A DNA stretch of 64,000 bases from the NCBI GenBank assembly GCA_021737645.1, contig JAIPDO010000006.1:38032-102031 (forward strand), read 5' to 3'. The notes under the pieces are model-generated. The model did not search any database, was not told the origin of the DNA, and saw only the letters and a program-made list of their open reading frames with translations. This stretch comes from Desulfarculaceae bacterium (GTDB lineage: Bacteria > Desulfobacterota > Desulfarculia > Desulfarculales > Desulfarculaceae). Every line of letters begins with the position of its first letter. Position 1 is the first letter of the stretch. Below, one piece after another: positions 8,306-18,919 of the stretch. A program made the position numbers and the translations under genes.

Positions 8306-8490
8306 GACCATTACATACTACAGTTTTGCGCCCCACTACATCTTGATCCAACAACCAGCTAAGAACACAGGGCCAAACCGCCACAGCGGTCTCTGGATTA
8401 CTGTGGCTGGTCAGCTAGGGATGGATTAAGTGAGAGCCGATTTTGCATTAACGCCGGTCAGGCAAAAGACTTGGGGGAGACGGTAAGCAT

Positions 8491-9150
8491 ATGCCGGAGT
8501 CGGTCAGGCAACGGATTTATGAGGCCATCAGGGATGGGATCACCTATGGCGAGTTGCTGCCCGGAGAGCGTCTGACTGAAAAGGAGCTGTCCGAAAAATT
8601 TCAGGCCAGCCGCAGCACCATCCGCGAGTGCCTGCGCCAACTGGAGAGCGAGGGGCTGCTCACCTTCGCGAACCACAAGGGGTTCCGGGTGTCCAAGCTC
8701 TCCACCCGCCAGGTGGAGGAGATCTACGACCTGCGCTGGCTCCTGGAAAGCTACGCCACCCGCCTGACCGCCGAAAAGGCCACCCCGGCCCAGGTGGCCC
8801 AGTTGAAAAAGCTCCAAGAGAGCTGCCGCAAGGCGGCCCACAAAGGCGACCTCAAGGCCTGGCTCAAATACAACAACGCCTTTCATCTTTTCTTTTACGA
8901 AAACTGCGGCAACGACAACCTCAAGCTGCTGCTGGACACCCTGAAAAGACGCATCTACCGCTACCACTACATCATCATCCAGATCCCCGGCCACTTCGAA
9001 AACTACCTGGCTCAGCACCAAAAGATAATCGAGGCCTGCCGGAACAACGACGGCCGGGCTGCGGAGAAGTACATGAAAGCGCATCTGGGAGGCATCAAAG
9101 ACGTGCTCCTGGAGCAGTTTAAAAAATTTCCGGGCATGCACCCCGGTTAG
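8491..9150 (+). CDS. GntR family regulator, FCD (FadR) subfamily
   Basis: DNA-binding regulator of 219 aa. The N-terminal winged helix spans about residues 1-70 (PGERLTEKELSEKFQASRST, then RECLRQLESEGLL). It is followed by an all-helical FCD ligand domain with the metal-binding histidine pattern (NNAFHLFFYE near 130, LAQHQKII near 180, MKAHL near 202). Such proteins sense organic acids or acyl-CoAs. The gene is first in a plus-strand run with two SDRs, the mutase subunits and a ligase, and is preceded by a palindrome suited to its own family. Confidence 0.92.
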   Translation: MPESVRQRIYEAIRDGITYGELLPGERLTEKELSEKFQASRSTIRECLRQLESEGLLTFANHKGFRVSKLSTRQVEEIYDLRWLLESYATRLTAEKATPAQVAQLKKLQESCRKAAHKGDLKAWLKYNNAFHLFFYENCGNDNLKLLLDTLKRRIYRYHYIIIQIPGHFENYLAQHQKIIEACRNNDGRAAEKYMKAHLGGIKDVLLEQFKKFPGMHPG

Positions 9151-9160
9151 GGAGCACTAC

Positions 9161-9904
9161 ATGAGTTTGAACGACAAAGTGGCTCTGGTTACCGGCGGCG
9201 CCCGGGGCATCGGCCGGGCCATCTGCTTGGTGTTCGCCCAAAAAGGGGCCGACGTGATAGTGGCCGACCTGGACCTGGGCCCGGCCCAGGAGGTGGCGGC
9301 GGAAGTTGAGGCCTTGGGGCGGCGCGCCCTGGCCCTGGCCATGAACGTGGCTGATGAGGCCAGCGTGGATCAGGCGGCGGCGGAAGCGGCGGCTTGGCAG
9401 GGGCGCATCGATATCTGGGTGAACAACGCCGGGGTGGGCAGCCGGGCCATGCTGCATGAGATGACCGCCGAGCAGTGGGATAAGGTGATCACGGTCAACC
9501 TGCGCGGCGCCTTCCTGGGCACCCGCGCCGCCGCGCGCATCATGATGCCCCAGAACAGCGGGCGCATCATCAACATGTCGTCGCGGGCGGGCAAGGGCGG
9601 AAGTTACGGGCATTGCAGCTACGGCTCCTCCAAGGCGGGCATGGTTGGCCTGACCAAAAGCACCGCCCGGGAGTTGGGCCAGTACAACATTACCGCCAAC
9701 GCCATCCAGCCCGGCTTCATCGCCACCGAGCTCACCAAGAACCTGGACACCAGCATCACCACGCCAGAGCAACGGGTGCTGCCCCGGGCCGGGCGCCCCG
9801 AGGACGTGGCCTACGCGGCGGCCTATCTGGCCTCGGACGAGGCGGAGTGGGTCACCGGCACCATGTTGGAAGTGACCGGCGGCACCGGAATGTTCGCGGG
9901 CTAG
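9161..9904 (+). CDS. Short-chain dehydrogenase/reductase (SDR)
   Basis: NAD(P)-dependent oxidoreductase, 247 aa, classical SDR. The cofactor loop is TGGARGIG (residues ~11-18), the structural motif NNAG is near 87, and a catalytic Ser-Tyr-Lys set is visible around SSRAGKGGSYGHCSYGSSKAG. A C-terminal GGTGMFAG is usual for 3-oxoacyl-ACP/3-hydroxyacyl-CoA type SDRs. It lies 10 bases after the GntR gene and 16 before a second SDR. A hydroxyacyl-CoA dehydrogenase role fits the acyl-CoA neighbourhood but is inference. Confidence 0.9.
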   Translation: MSLNDKVALVTGGARGIGRAICLVFAQKGADVIVADLDLGPAQEVAAEVEALGRRALALAMNVADEASVDQAAAEAAAWQGRIDIWVNNAGVGSRAMLHEMTAEQWDKVITVNLRGAFLGTRAAARIMMPQNSGRIINMSSRAGKGGSYGHCSYGSSKAGMVGLTKSTARELGQYNITANAIQPGFIATELTKNLDTSITTPEQRVLPRAGRPEDVAYAAAYLASDEAEWVTGTMLEVTGGTGMFAG

Positions 9905-9920
9905 GGTGAGGAGAGAGATT

Positions 9921-10697
9921 ATGCGCTTTGATGGTAGATGCGCCGTGGTAACCGGCGGTGGCGGCGGATTCGGCAAGGCATTCGCCGGTGCCCTGGCCGC
10001 CGAAGGCTGCAACGTGGTCCTGGCCGATGTGAACCAGGAGCTGCTGGCCAAAAACGAGGCCGAGATAAACCAGGCCGGCGGGGGCAAGGCCTTGGCCGTG
10101 CTTTGCGACGTGACCAGCGACGAGGCGGTCCAGTCCATGGCCGCCAAGGCGGTGGAGAGCTTCGGTTCCCTGGACATCCTGATAAACAATGCGGGCGGCA
10201 GCATGGGGGTCCCCAGGGACACCATCGACCAGGTCAAGGAAGATGACTGGGACAGGGTGGTGGATCTGAACCTCAAAGGCACCTTCCTTTGCACCAAGGC
10301 CGCGGCCGGCTACATGAAACAGGCGGGCTACGGCAAAATCGTCAACCTCAGTTCCATCACCGCCCGCATGGGCGGCCAGCTCACCCCGGTGCAGTATGTC
10401 AGCGCCAAGGGGGCGATCATCGCTTTCACCCGCCACGTGGCCCAGGAGTTGGGACCATTCGGCATAAACGTCAACGCAGTGGCTCCGGGTGTGGTGCTCA
10501 CCGGCGAGCGTCTGGAAAAGATGTGGTACGGCCGCAAGAGCGAGGCCGAGCGCCAGGCCTATGTGAGCCAGGTTCCCCTGCGCCGCCTGGGCTCTCCCCA
10601 GGAAATCGCCGATGCGGTGCTCTACCTGTGCTCGGACCAAGCCGGCATCATCACCGGGGTGACTCTGGACATCAACGGCGGCATGTTTTCCGCTTAA
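9921..10697 (+). CDS. Short-chain dehydrogenase/reductase (SDR)
   Basis: Second SDR of the cluster, 258 aa. The cofactor loop TGGGGGFGKAFAG is near residue 12, NNAGG near 90, and the catalytic Ser and YxxxK are in LSSITARMGG...YVSAKGA. The sequence ends DINGGMFSA. I start at ATG 9921 because GAGGAGAGAG lies just upstream; an in-frame GTG at 9906 is less likely. Having two SDRs side by side suggests two oxidation steps or two stereoisomers of one hydroxyacyl-CoA (inference). Confidence 0.9.
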   Translation: MRFDGRCAVVTGGGGGFGKAFAGALAAEGCNVVLADVNQELLAKNEAEINQAGGGKALAVLCDVTSDEAVQSMAAKAVESFGSLDILINNAGGSMGVPRDTIDQVKEDDWDRVVDLNLKGTFLCTKAAAGYMKQAGYGKIVNLSSITARMGGQLTPVQYVSAKGAIIAFTRHVAQELGPFGINVNAVAPGVVLTGERLEKMWYGRKSEAERQAYVSQVPLRRLGSPQEIADAVLYLCSDQAGIITGVTLDINGGMFSA

Positions 10698-10714
10698 ACA
10701 CGAAAGCCTGATTC

Positions 10715-12388
<1,674 letters not shown>

Positions 12389-12417
12389 TAAGCTCATGCC
12401 TAGCGGGATAAAAACAG

Positions 12418-12825
12418 ATGCCTAAACGACACCGCATAATGCTGGCCAAGGCTGGCCTGGACGGACACGACCGCGGAGTGCGGGTGGTGGCCATGGGCCT
12501 GCGCGACGCCAACTTCGAGGTTATCTACACCGGCCGCCGCCAGACGCCGGAGCACATCGTAAACGCGGCCATCCAGGAAGATGTGGACGCCATCGGCCTC
12601 AGCATCCTTTCGGGGGCCCACATGACCTTGTTCGCCAGAATTCTGGACCTGCTCAAGGACAAGGAGGCGGAGGACATCATGGTGTTCGGGGGGGGCATCA
12701 TCCCGCCGGACGATGCTCAGGAGCTGAAGAAAATGGGCGTGAAGCACATCTTCGGGCCGGGCACGGCCATGGACACCATAGTGACCGCCATCAACCAGAC
12801 CATGCAGCAGCGGGAGGCCATTTAA
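12418..12825 (+). CDS. B12-binding small subunit of the acyl-CoA mutase
   Basis: Cobalamin-binding Rossmann domain, 135 aa. It carries the base-off signature DxHxxG (D15-G-H17-D-R-G20), in which the His ligates cobalt, followed by GLSILSGAH and the VFGGGIIP loop that embraces the nucleotide tail. It lies 29 bases after the large subunit and must pair with it to form an active mutase. Length matches stand-alone small subunits of split mutases. Confidence 0.95.
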   Translation: MPKRHRIMLAKAGLDGHDRGVRVVAMGLRDANFEVIYTGRRQTPEHIVNAAIQEDVDAIGLSILSGAHMTLFARILDLLKDKEAEDIMVFGGGIIPPDDAQELKKMGVKHIFGPGTAMDTIVTAINQTMQQREAI

Positions 12826-12829
12826 AGCC

Positions 12830-13252
12830 ATGCTTAAAAAGATAGACCACATCGGCATAGCCGTGCACGACATGGACGCGGGGCTCAAGTTCTTTCAAGA
12901 GGTCTTCGGGCTCAAACCCATCAAGGTAGAGACCCTGGAGGCCATCAGCGTGAATATCGCTTTCCTGCCCCTGGGCGAGGTGCTCATTGAGCTGTTGCAG
13001 CCCACCTCTCCGGGAGCCGGGCGCATCGGCCAGTTCCTTGAGGACAAGGGCCCGGGCTTCCACCACATCGCCTACCGGGTGGAATCCATCGACCAGGCCC
13101 TGGCCGCTCTGAAGGCGCAGGGCGTGCCGGTGCGCGACGAGACTCCCCAGCCAGGCGGCGACGACTCGCTCATCGCCTTTATCAAGCCCGAGGGAACCCA
13201 AAACGTGCTCACCGAGCTGGTGCAGCGATCCCACGAGATAGAGGCCGAGTAG
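12830..13252 (+). CDS. Methylmalonyl-CoA epimerase-like VOC protein
   Basis: Vicinal-oxygen-chelate fold protein, 140 aa, matching methylmalonyl-CoA epimerase, which interconverts the 2R and 2S isomers. Metal-ligand motifs are visible: IDHIGIAV near the N-terminus, GEVLIELLQP near residue 60, GPGFHHIAYRV near 80, and a late Glu in NVLTELVQ. It starts 4 bases after the B12 subunit stop and ends 2 bases before the next ligase, so it is tightly in the mutase operon. No propionyl-CoA carboxylase is present nearby. Confidence 0.88.
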   Translation: MLKKIDHIGIAVHDMDAGLKFFQEVFGLKPIKVETLEAISVNIAFLPLGEVLIELLQPTSPGAGRIGQFLEDKGPGFHHIAYRVESIDQALAALKAQGVPVRDETPQPGGDDSLIAFIKPEGTQNVLTELVQRSHEIEAE

Positions 13253-13254
13253 TC

Positions 13255-14787
13255 ATGAACGTAGCGCAGCTTTGGCAAAAACAGGCCGCCAAATACGGCG
13301 ACAAGGTGTTTCTGTACTTCAACGATGATGAGTATTCATACCGCCAGATGTTGGCGACCTTCTACCGGGTGGCCGACAGCCTGGCCGCAATGGGCATCGG
13401 CAAGGGCGACCGGGTAGCCCTGATGCACCGCAACGCGCCGGAGTTTTTCTACACCTGGTTCGCGTTGAGCTTCCTGGGGGCCATCACCGTACCCATCAAC
13501 CCGGTGTTCACCGAGACCGAGATCGCCTACATCTTGGGCCACTCCGGGGCCAAGGCATTGGTCATTGAGGACGAGTTCCTGGCCACCCTGGCCAAGGTGC
13601 CCCAGGCCGAGATGCCCGAGATGAAGCAGGTCATCGTAAGCGGCGGCGAGGCGCCCGAGGGGAGCATCCCCTTTGCCCAGCTCCTGGAGGGCGAGGAAAA
13701 AGATCCTGGCGTGCCCATCGACGACCAGGACCCCTGCGTGTGCATCTACACTTCCGGCACCACGGACATGCCCAAGGGGGTGCTCAACTCCCACTACGGC
13801 TGGGTGACCACCGGCCAGTCCTACGCCTACACCGTGGGCATCGGCGAAAACGACCGGGTGATGACCCCCAACCCTCTGTTCCACGCCAACGCCCAGGTCT
13901 ATTCCACCATGGGCGCGTTGAACGCCGGGGCCGGCCTGATCCTGCTGGAGCGCTTCAGCGGCAGCCGGATTCTGGAGCAGGCCAGGCGCTACCAGGCCAC
14001 CAAGATGGTGCTGGTGCAGGCGGTGACTCCCTGGGTGTGGGGCCGCCCGGTGGCGGACGACGACTGCCAACACGACCTGGACACCATGGTGGCGGGCAAC
14101 GTGCCGGTGGACATCTACCACAAGTTCGAAGAGCGCTTCTGCCTGAAGATTCAGACCATCTATTCACTCACCGAGGCCACCATGGCCGTAATGGGCCCCC
14201 GGCCCGGCACCATGCCCCGCAAGCCGGGCAGCATCGGGGTTCCCATGGAGCACCCGGACCCGGCGGTAATGAACCAGGTGTGGATCGCCGACGAGGCGGG
14301 CGACGAGGTGGAAGCGGGCAAGCAGGGCGAGATCATAATCAAGAACCCGGCGGTGATGCTGGGCTATTACAACGACCCGGCCAAGACCACCGCCACCAAG
14401 GTGGACGGTTGGATTCACACCGGGGACATCGGCTACCGCGACGAACAGGGCTACATCTTCTTCGTGGGCCGCAAGAAAGAGGTGATCCGCCGCCGGGGCG
14501 AGCTGATCAGCCCCACCCAGATCGAGGCGGTGCTCAACGCCCATCCGGCGGTGGAAGAGTCGGCGGTGATCGGGGTGCCCTCGGAGTTGGGCACCGGCGA
14601 GGAAGAGGTAAAGGCTTTTGTCAGACTCGCCGAGGGCGGCCAGGCCACGGTGGAGGAGTTGCAAGAGCACTGCCGGGCCAAGCTGGCCGACTTCAAGGTG
14701 CCCCGCTTCATCGAATTCAGAAGCGAGTTCGCCAAAAGCGCCATCGGGCGCATCAAGAAAGAGGAACTCAAAAAGACTAACGCATAA
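13255..14787 (+). CDS. AMP-forming acyl-CoA synthetase (CaiC-like)
   Basis: Class I adenylate-forming ligase, 510 aa. Motifs: YTSGTTDMPKGV (AMP loop; the usual G is replaced by D-M), YSLTEA, HTGDIGYRDEQG, GRKKEVIRRRGE, and a C-terminal SAIGRIKKEEL with the catalytic lysine. The short-to-medium polar acyl specificity of CaiC-like ligases is a guess. The gene directly abuts the epimerase-like gene and is followed by a hairpin and a new Liv transport operon, so it probably activates the compound that system imports. Confidence 0.88.
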   Translation: MNVAQLWQKQAAKYGDKVFLYFNDDEYSYRQMLATFYRVADSLAAMGIGKGDRVALMHRNAPEFFYTWFALSFLGAITVPINPVFTETEIAYILGHSGAKALVIEDEFLATLAKVPQAEMPEMKQVIVSGGEAPEGSIPFAQLLEGEEKDPGVPIDDQDPCVCIYTSGTTDMPKGVLNSHYGWVTTGQSYAYTVGIGENDRVMTPNPLFHANAQVYSTMGALNAGAGLILLERFSGSRILEQARRYQATKMVLVQAVTPWVWGRPVADDDCQHDLDTMVAGNVPVDIYHKFEERFCLKIQTIYSLTEATMAVMGPRPGTMPRKPGSIGVPMEHPDPAVMNQVWIADEAGDEVEAGKQGEIIIKNPAVMLGYYNDPAKTTATKVDGWIHTGDIGYRDEQGYIFFVGRKKEVIRRRGELISPTQIEAVLNAHPAVEESAVIGVPSELGTGEEEVKAFVRLAEGGQATVEELQEHCRAKLADFKVPRFIEFRSEFAKSAIGRIKKEELKKTNA

Positions 14788-14798
14788 CAAATTTTAGA

Positions 14799-14832
14799 TG
14801 GCTCCGGGGGTTGGGGTAATTGCCCGGAGCCA
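14799..14832. other. Intercistronic hairpin
   Basis: Perfect 10-bp stem TGGCTCCGGG/CCCGGAGCCA with a 14-base loop between the ligase and the second livK. It is flanked by TTTT upstream and AAAAAA downstream, so on the plus strand it lacks the U-run of a terminator. It may separate ligase mRNA from the highly expressed binding-protein message. Confidence 0.5.
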
Positions 14833-14898
14833 AAAAATCCGCACGGCGCGTAGTTGAAAAAATCGCGCCAAAAAACCTGAGAGGGAGGTAATAAGGTT

Positions 14899-16134
14899 AT
14901 GAGAATCCTAAAATCCGCACTGTTGATGGTGGCGCTGGCGGCGCTTTTGATCGCGCCCCTGGGCTCGGCCATGGCCGCCGACGAGATCAAACTGGGCACC
15001 ATCTTTTCCCGCACCGGCCCCCTGGCCAACCTGGGCCTGGATTCCTGGCGCGGCGCCGAACTGGCCCGTATCGTCCAGAACCAAAAGGGCGGCCTGCTGG
15101 GCAAAAAAATCGTGTTCATCAACGGCGACGCCCCCAACCCCAAAGCGGCGGTGAGCGAAACCGAGCGCCTGTGCACCGTGGAAAAGGTGCCGGTGATCCT
15201 GGGCTCCTTCTCCAGCTCCATCAGCCTGGCGGCCAGCGCCAAGGCCAACCAGCACAAGGTGGTATATTGGGAGCTGGGCGGCGTGGGTGACAAGATCACC
15301 GAGCGCGGCCTCAAGTATGTGTTTCGCACCTGCCCCACCGGCTCGGACCTGGGCCGCGACCAGCTTCGCTTCGCCCTGGGCGCCCTGGCCGACAAGATCG
15401 GCAAGAAGCCCGCGCAGATGAAGGTGGCCAGCATCTATGAGGACTCCGCCTACGGCACCGCCTGCGCGGCGGGCATCCGCGACCAGGCCAAGAAAATGGG
15501 CATCAAGCTGGCGGTGGACGAAGCCTACAACCACAAGGCCACCGACCTTTCCTCGCTGGTTATGCGGGTCAAGGCGGCCAAGCCCGACGTCATCCTGGAA
15601 TCTTCCTACGAGAACGACGCCATCATGTTCTTCCGCCAGGCCCAAGAGGCCGGGCTCAAGGTCCGCCAGTTCGTGGGCTCCGGCGGCGGCATGAACATGC
15701 CCGGTTACCAGAAGGCCCTGGGCAAGGACATCAGCGACTATGTCTGCAACGTGGGCTACCCCGGCTACAACCTGAACCCCAAGTACGCCAAGGGCATCAA
15801 GGAGCTTGAGGCTCTGTACACCAAGACCTTCGGCGAGAAGCCCACCAGCGTGTTTTCGGTGATCAACTACATGGGCACCATGGCCCTGTGGGACGTGATC
15901 AACCGGGCCGGCTCCATGAAGCCCGAGGCCCTGGTGAAGGCCGCCCTGGCCACCGACATCCCCGCGGACAAGACCATCCTGCGCTTCGGCATCAAGTTCG
16001 CGGGCCCCGGCAGCAAGAACATGGGTCAGAACGTCCTGGCCCGTTACTTCATCTCCCAGTGGCAAGACGGCAAGCTTTGGATCGTCAGCCCTGCCGCCGC
16101 CGCCACTCCGGGGCGCTCGCTGCAGGTTAAGTAG
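14899..16134 (+). CDS. livK: Periplasmic Liv-type substrate-binding protein
   Basis: Solute-binding protein of the second Liv system, 411 aa. A Sec signal peptide is evident (MRILKSALLMVALAALLIA, cleaved after SAMAA), then the typical opening IKLGTIFSRTGPLANLG. The start is supported by GGGAGGTAATAAGGTT just upstream. The ligand is unknown; position after a CoA ligase and mutase genes argues for an organic acid rather than an amino acid (inference). A GC hairpin separates it from the permease genes. Confidence 0.92.
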   Translation: MRILKSALLMVALAALLIAPLGSAMAADEIKLGTIFSRTGPLANLGLDSWRGAELARIVQNQKGGLLGKKIVFINGDAPNPKAAVSETERLCTVEKVPVILGSFSSSISLAASAKANQHKVVYWELGGVGDKITERGLKYVFRTCPTGSDLGRDQLRFALGALADKIGKKPAQMKVASIYEDSAYGTACAAGIRDQAKKMGIKLAVDEAYNHKATDLSSLVMRVKAAKPDVILESSYENDAIMFFRQAQEAGLKVRQFVGSGGGMNMPGYQKALGKDISDYVCNVGYPGYNLNPKYAKGIKELEALYTKTFGEKPTSVFSVINYMGTMALWDVINRAGSMKPEALVKAALATDIPADKTILRFGIKFAGPGSKNMGQNVLARYFISQWQDGKLWIVSPAAAATPGRSLQVK

Positions 16135-16159
16135 GTTCTGGCTTAAGTTCAAGACGGGC

Positions 16160-16185
16160 GGGCGGGCCTGTTCGCGGGCCCGCCC
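16160..16185 (+). other. Hairpin between livK and livH
   Basis: Perfect 9-bp stem GGGCGGGCC/GGCCCGCCC with an 8-base loop and no U-run, in the 101-base gap. Such structures commonly keep binding-protein mRNA more abundant than permease mRNA. Confidence 0.55.
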
Positions 16186-16235
16186 GGCCACCAACGGATG
16201 CACTGGGGGGTGCGGGCCGGCGGGGGTGCCTCTAG

Positions 16236-17117
16236 ATGGTTTTACTGCAAGTGTTGATAAACGGGCTGTTCCTTGGCGGGGTGTACGCCCTCATCAGTCT
16301 GGGGCTGACCTTGATCTTCGGGGTTATCCGGGTGATCAACTTCGCCCACGGCGAAATCCTGATGATATCCATGTATGCCTCTTTCTTTTGCTTTTCGGTG
16401 CTGGGCCTCAACCCATACCTCAGCCTGATCATCGTTATCCCCGGCATGTTCCTGGTGGGCGTGCTCGTCGACCAAGTGATCATCAGGCCTATCCGAAACG
16501 CGCCCTCCTACATGCAGATATTCGCCACGGTGGGATTGTCGGTGGTGCTGATAAACCTGGCGCTGGTTTTCTTCAGCGGGGACTACCGCAGCATCAATCT
16601 GGCCTTTGCCAAGCAGGTGGTGCACATGGGCGACATAGGCATCTCTCTGTCGCGCTTAATAGTGTTCATCTCGGCCATCGCCGTGGCCTGGTTGGTCTGG
16701 CTGTTTTTGGACAGAACCGACATGGGCAAGCAGATACGGGCCATCGCCCAGGACCGCGACGCGGCCCGGCTCATGGGCATCAACCCCAACAAGATTTACA
16801 TGATCACCTTCGGCATCGGCAGCGCCATGGTGGGCCTGGCCGGCGGGCTGATCATGCCCCTGTACTACGTGTTCCCCTCGGTGGGCGCCTACTTCGTGCT
16901 CACCGCCTTCGTGGTGGTGGTGTTGGGCGGCCTGGGCAACATGGTGGGCGCTCTGCTGGGCGGCCTGATCATCGGGGTAATCGACTCCCTGAGCGGCTAC
17001 TACCTGGACCCTGCCCTCAAGGAGATGGTGTATTTCCTGGTGTTCCTCGGGGTCCTGCTCTTCAAGCCCTCGGGGCTCATGGGCATGATCGGGGCCGAAG
17101 AGATGGGGCTTAAGTGA
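16236..17117 (+). CDS. livH: LivH-type ABC permease
   Basis: Integral inner-membrane permease, 293 aa, about eight hydrophobic segments. The LivH hallmark SLGLTLIFGVIRVINFAHGEI is near residue 20 and the conserved coupling-loop region GINPNKIYMITFGIGSAM near 185, with GGLGNMVGALLGG near 230. Its TGA stop overlaps the ATG of the next gene (TGATG), typical coupling in Liv operons. Confidence 0.94.
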   Translation: MVLLQVLINGLFLGGVYALISLGLTLIFGVIRVINFAHGEILMISMYASFFCFSVLGLNPYLSLIIVIPGMFLVGVLVDQVIIRPIRNAPSYMQIFATVGLSVVLINLALVFFSGDYRSINLAFAKQVVHMGDIGISLSRLIVFISAIAVAWLVWLFLDRTDMGKQIRAIAQDRDAARLMGINPNKIYMITFGIGSAMVGLAGGLIMPLYYVFPSVGAYFVLTAFVVVVLGGLGNMVGALLGGLIIGVIDSLSGYYLDPALKEMVYFLVFLGVLLFKPSGLMGMIGAEEMGLK

Positions 17118-18919
17118 TGCTGGGGTCATACTTCAAGAATATCGGTGCTCCGGGCGTCTACTTCCCCAGCCTGATCCTGTTGGCCTTTTTGGCTGTGGCG
17201 GCATTGGTGCCCAACGAGTTTTATCTGAACCTTTTTTTCATGATCTTCATGTTCGCGGGCATGTCCGGTGCCTGGAACATCATCGGCGGCTACGCGGGGC
17301 AGATATCCCTGGGCCATGCCGCCTTCTACGGGGTGGGGGCCTACACCTCGGCGGTGCTGTTCGCCAAGCTGGGCCTGCCCCCGGTCATCGGCATCTTCGC
17401 CTCCATGGGCGGGGCGGTGATTCTAGCTTTTATCATCGGCTATCCCTGCCTGCGCCTGAAGGGACCTTTCTTCACTCTGGCCACCCTGGCCGTGGCCGAG
17501 GTGCTTCAGCTTTTGGCGGTGTACTTCCGGGGCCTCACCGAGGGCTCCGAAGGCCTGTCCATTCCTTATGAACCGGCCTGGTACAACCTGATCTTCGAGT
17601 CCAAGAACAGCTACGCCGTGCTGGCCTTCGGCTACATGGTGCTGGTGCTGGTAATAACCCTGGTGTTGGAGCGCTCCAAACTGGGCTATCAGCTCACCGC
17701 CCTGCGCGACGAGGACCAGGCCGCCGAGTCTCTGGGAGTTAACACCTCCCGGGCCAAGATAGCGGCCTTCGTGCTCAGCGGGGTGCTCACCGCCCTGGGC
17801 GCGGTCATCGTCAGCCAGTACGTACTGTTCCTGGAGCCTCATTCGGACTTTTCGGTGAACGTCTCGGTGGAACTGGCCCTCATGTCCATGGTGGGCGGGC
17901 TGGGCACCGCCGTGGGGCCGCTTATCGGCGCGGCGATTCTCATCCCCCTGGGCGAGTTCCTCCGGGCCTGGGTGGGCGGCGGCATCCAGGGACTGCACTA
18001 TGTCATCTACGGCTGCATCCTCATCCTGGTGGTTATGTTCATGCCCCACGGCATCAAGGCTCTGGTGGAGAACAAGTACCAGGCCCTGATAGGGCTGCTG
18101 CCCCGCTTCGGCGCGGCGGCGCGGCCCCAGCCCGAAGAAGAGGTTCACCTGCACTTCGAATCCCGGGAAACCCAGGCGGCCAAGGACGGCCATCCCCTCA
18201 TCGCCGCCCATGAGATCAGCAAGGACTTCGGCGGTCTGAGGGTGCTAAGCGGCATCAGCTTTGCGGTGCGCCCTGGAGAGATCCTGGGCATCATCGGCCC
18301 CAACGGCGCGGGCAAGACCACCCTGTTCAACGTGCTGTCCGGGGTGTACCGCCCCTCCAGCGGCCGGGTGGAGTTCGACGGCCAAGACATCACCCAGATA
18401 CGGCGCATCCACCAGGTGTGCCATTTGGGCATGGGGCGCACCTATCAGATAGTCAAGCCCTTCGGCAACATGACCGTGCTGGACAACGTGATGGTGGGCG
18501 CTTTCTGCAATCAGGCCGGTTCGGCCACCGCCCGCGAGATAGCCCTGGAGGTGCTGGCCCTGGTGGGCCTTTTGGACAAAAGGAGTCATGAGGCCAAATC
18601 CCTGACCCTGGCCAACATGAAACGCCTGGAGATGGCCAGGGCCCTGGCCACCAAGCCCAAGCTGCTGCTTTTGGACGAGGTGATGGCCGGGCTAAACCCC
18701 AACGAGATCGACGAGGCCATCAAGCTGATCCGCGACATCCGCGACTATGGCAGCACCGTGATCGTGGTGGAGCACGTGATGAGGGCCATCATGTCCCTGT
18801 CCGAGCGCATCATGGTGATCGCCCAGGGGGAAAAGGTGACCGAAGGCCTGCCGCGTGAGGTGATCGCGGACCAAAGAGTGATCAAAGCATACCTGGGGGA
18901 CGGTTTTGAGCTTGCTTGA
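17117..18919 (+). CDS. LivM-LivG fusion: permease joined to ATPase
   Basis: Single chain of 600 aa. Residues ~1-320 are a LivM permease (GGYAGQISLGHAAFYGVGAY near 55 is the LivM signature; coupling loop DEDQAAESLGVN). After a charged linker (~330-355) comes a full LivG ATPase: Walker A GPNGAGKTT near 395, signature in SLTLANMKRLEMARAL (a degenerate LSGGQ), Walker B LLLLDEVMAGLNP near 520, and EHVMRAI. ABC permease/ATPase fusions of this type exist in other bacteria. The ATG overlaps the livH stop. It makes the system K-H-(MG)-F. Confidence 0.92.
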   Translation: MLGSYFKNIGAPGVYFPSLILLAFLAVAALVPNEFYLNLFFMIFMFAGMSGAWNIIGGYAGQISLGHAAFYGVGAYTSAVLFAKLGLPPVIGIFASMGGAVILAFIIGYPCLRLKGPFFTLATLAVAEVLQLLAVYFRGLTEGSEGLSIPYEPAWYNLIFESKNSYAVLAFGYMVLVLVITLVLERSKLGYQLTALRDEDQAAESLGVNTSRAKIAAFVLSGVLTALGAVIVSQYVLFLEPHSDFSVNVSVELALMSMVGGLGTAVGPLIGAAILIPLGEFLRAWVGGGIQGLHYVIYGCILILVVMFMPHGIKALVENKYQALIGLLPRFGAAARPQPEEEVHLHFESRETQAAKDGHPLIAAHEISKDFGGLRVLSGISFAVRPGEILGIIGPNGAGKTTLFNVLSGVYRPSSGRVEFDGQDITQIRRIHQVCHLGMGRTYQIVKPFGNMTVLDNVMVGAFCNQAGSATAREIALEVLALVGLLDKRSHEAKSLTLANMKRLEMARALATKPKLLLLDEVMAGLNPNEIDEAIKLIRDIRDYGSTVIVVEHVMRAIMSLSERIMVIAQGEKVTEGLPREVIADQRVIKAYLGDGFELA

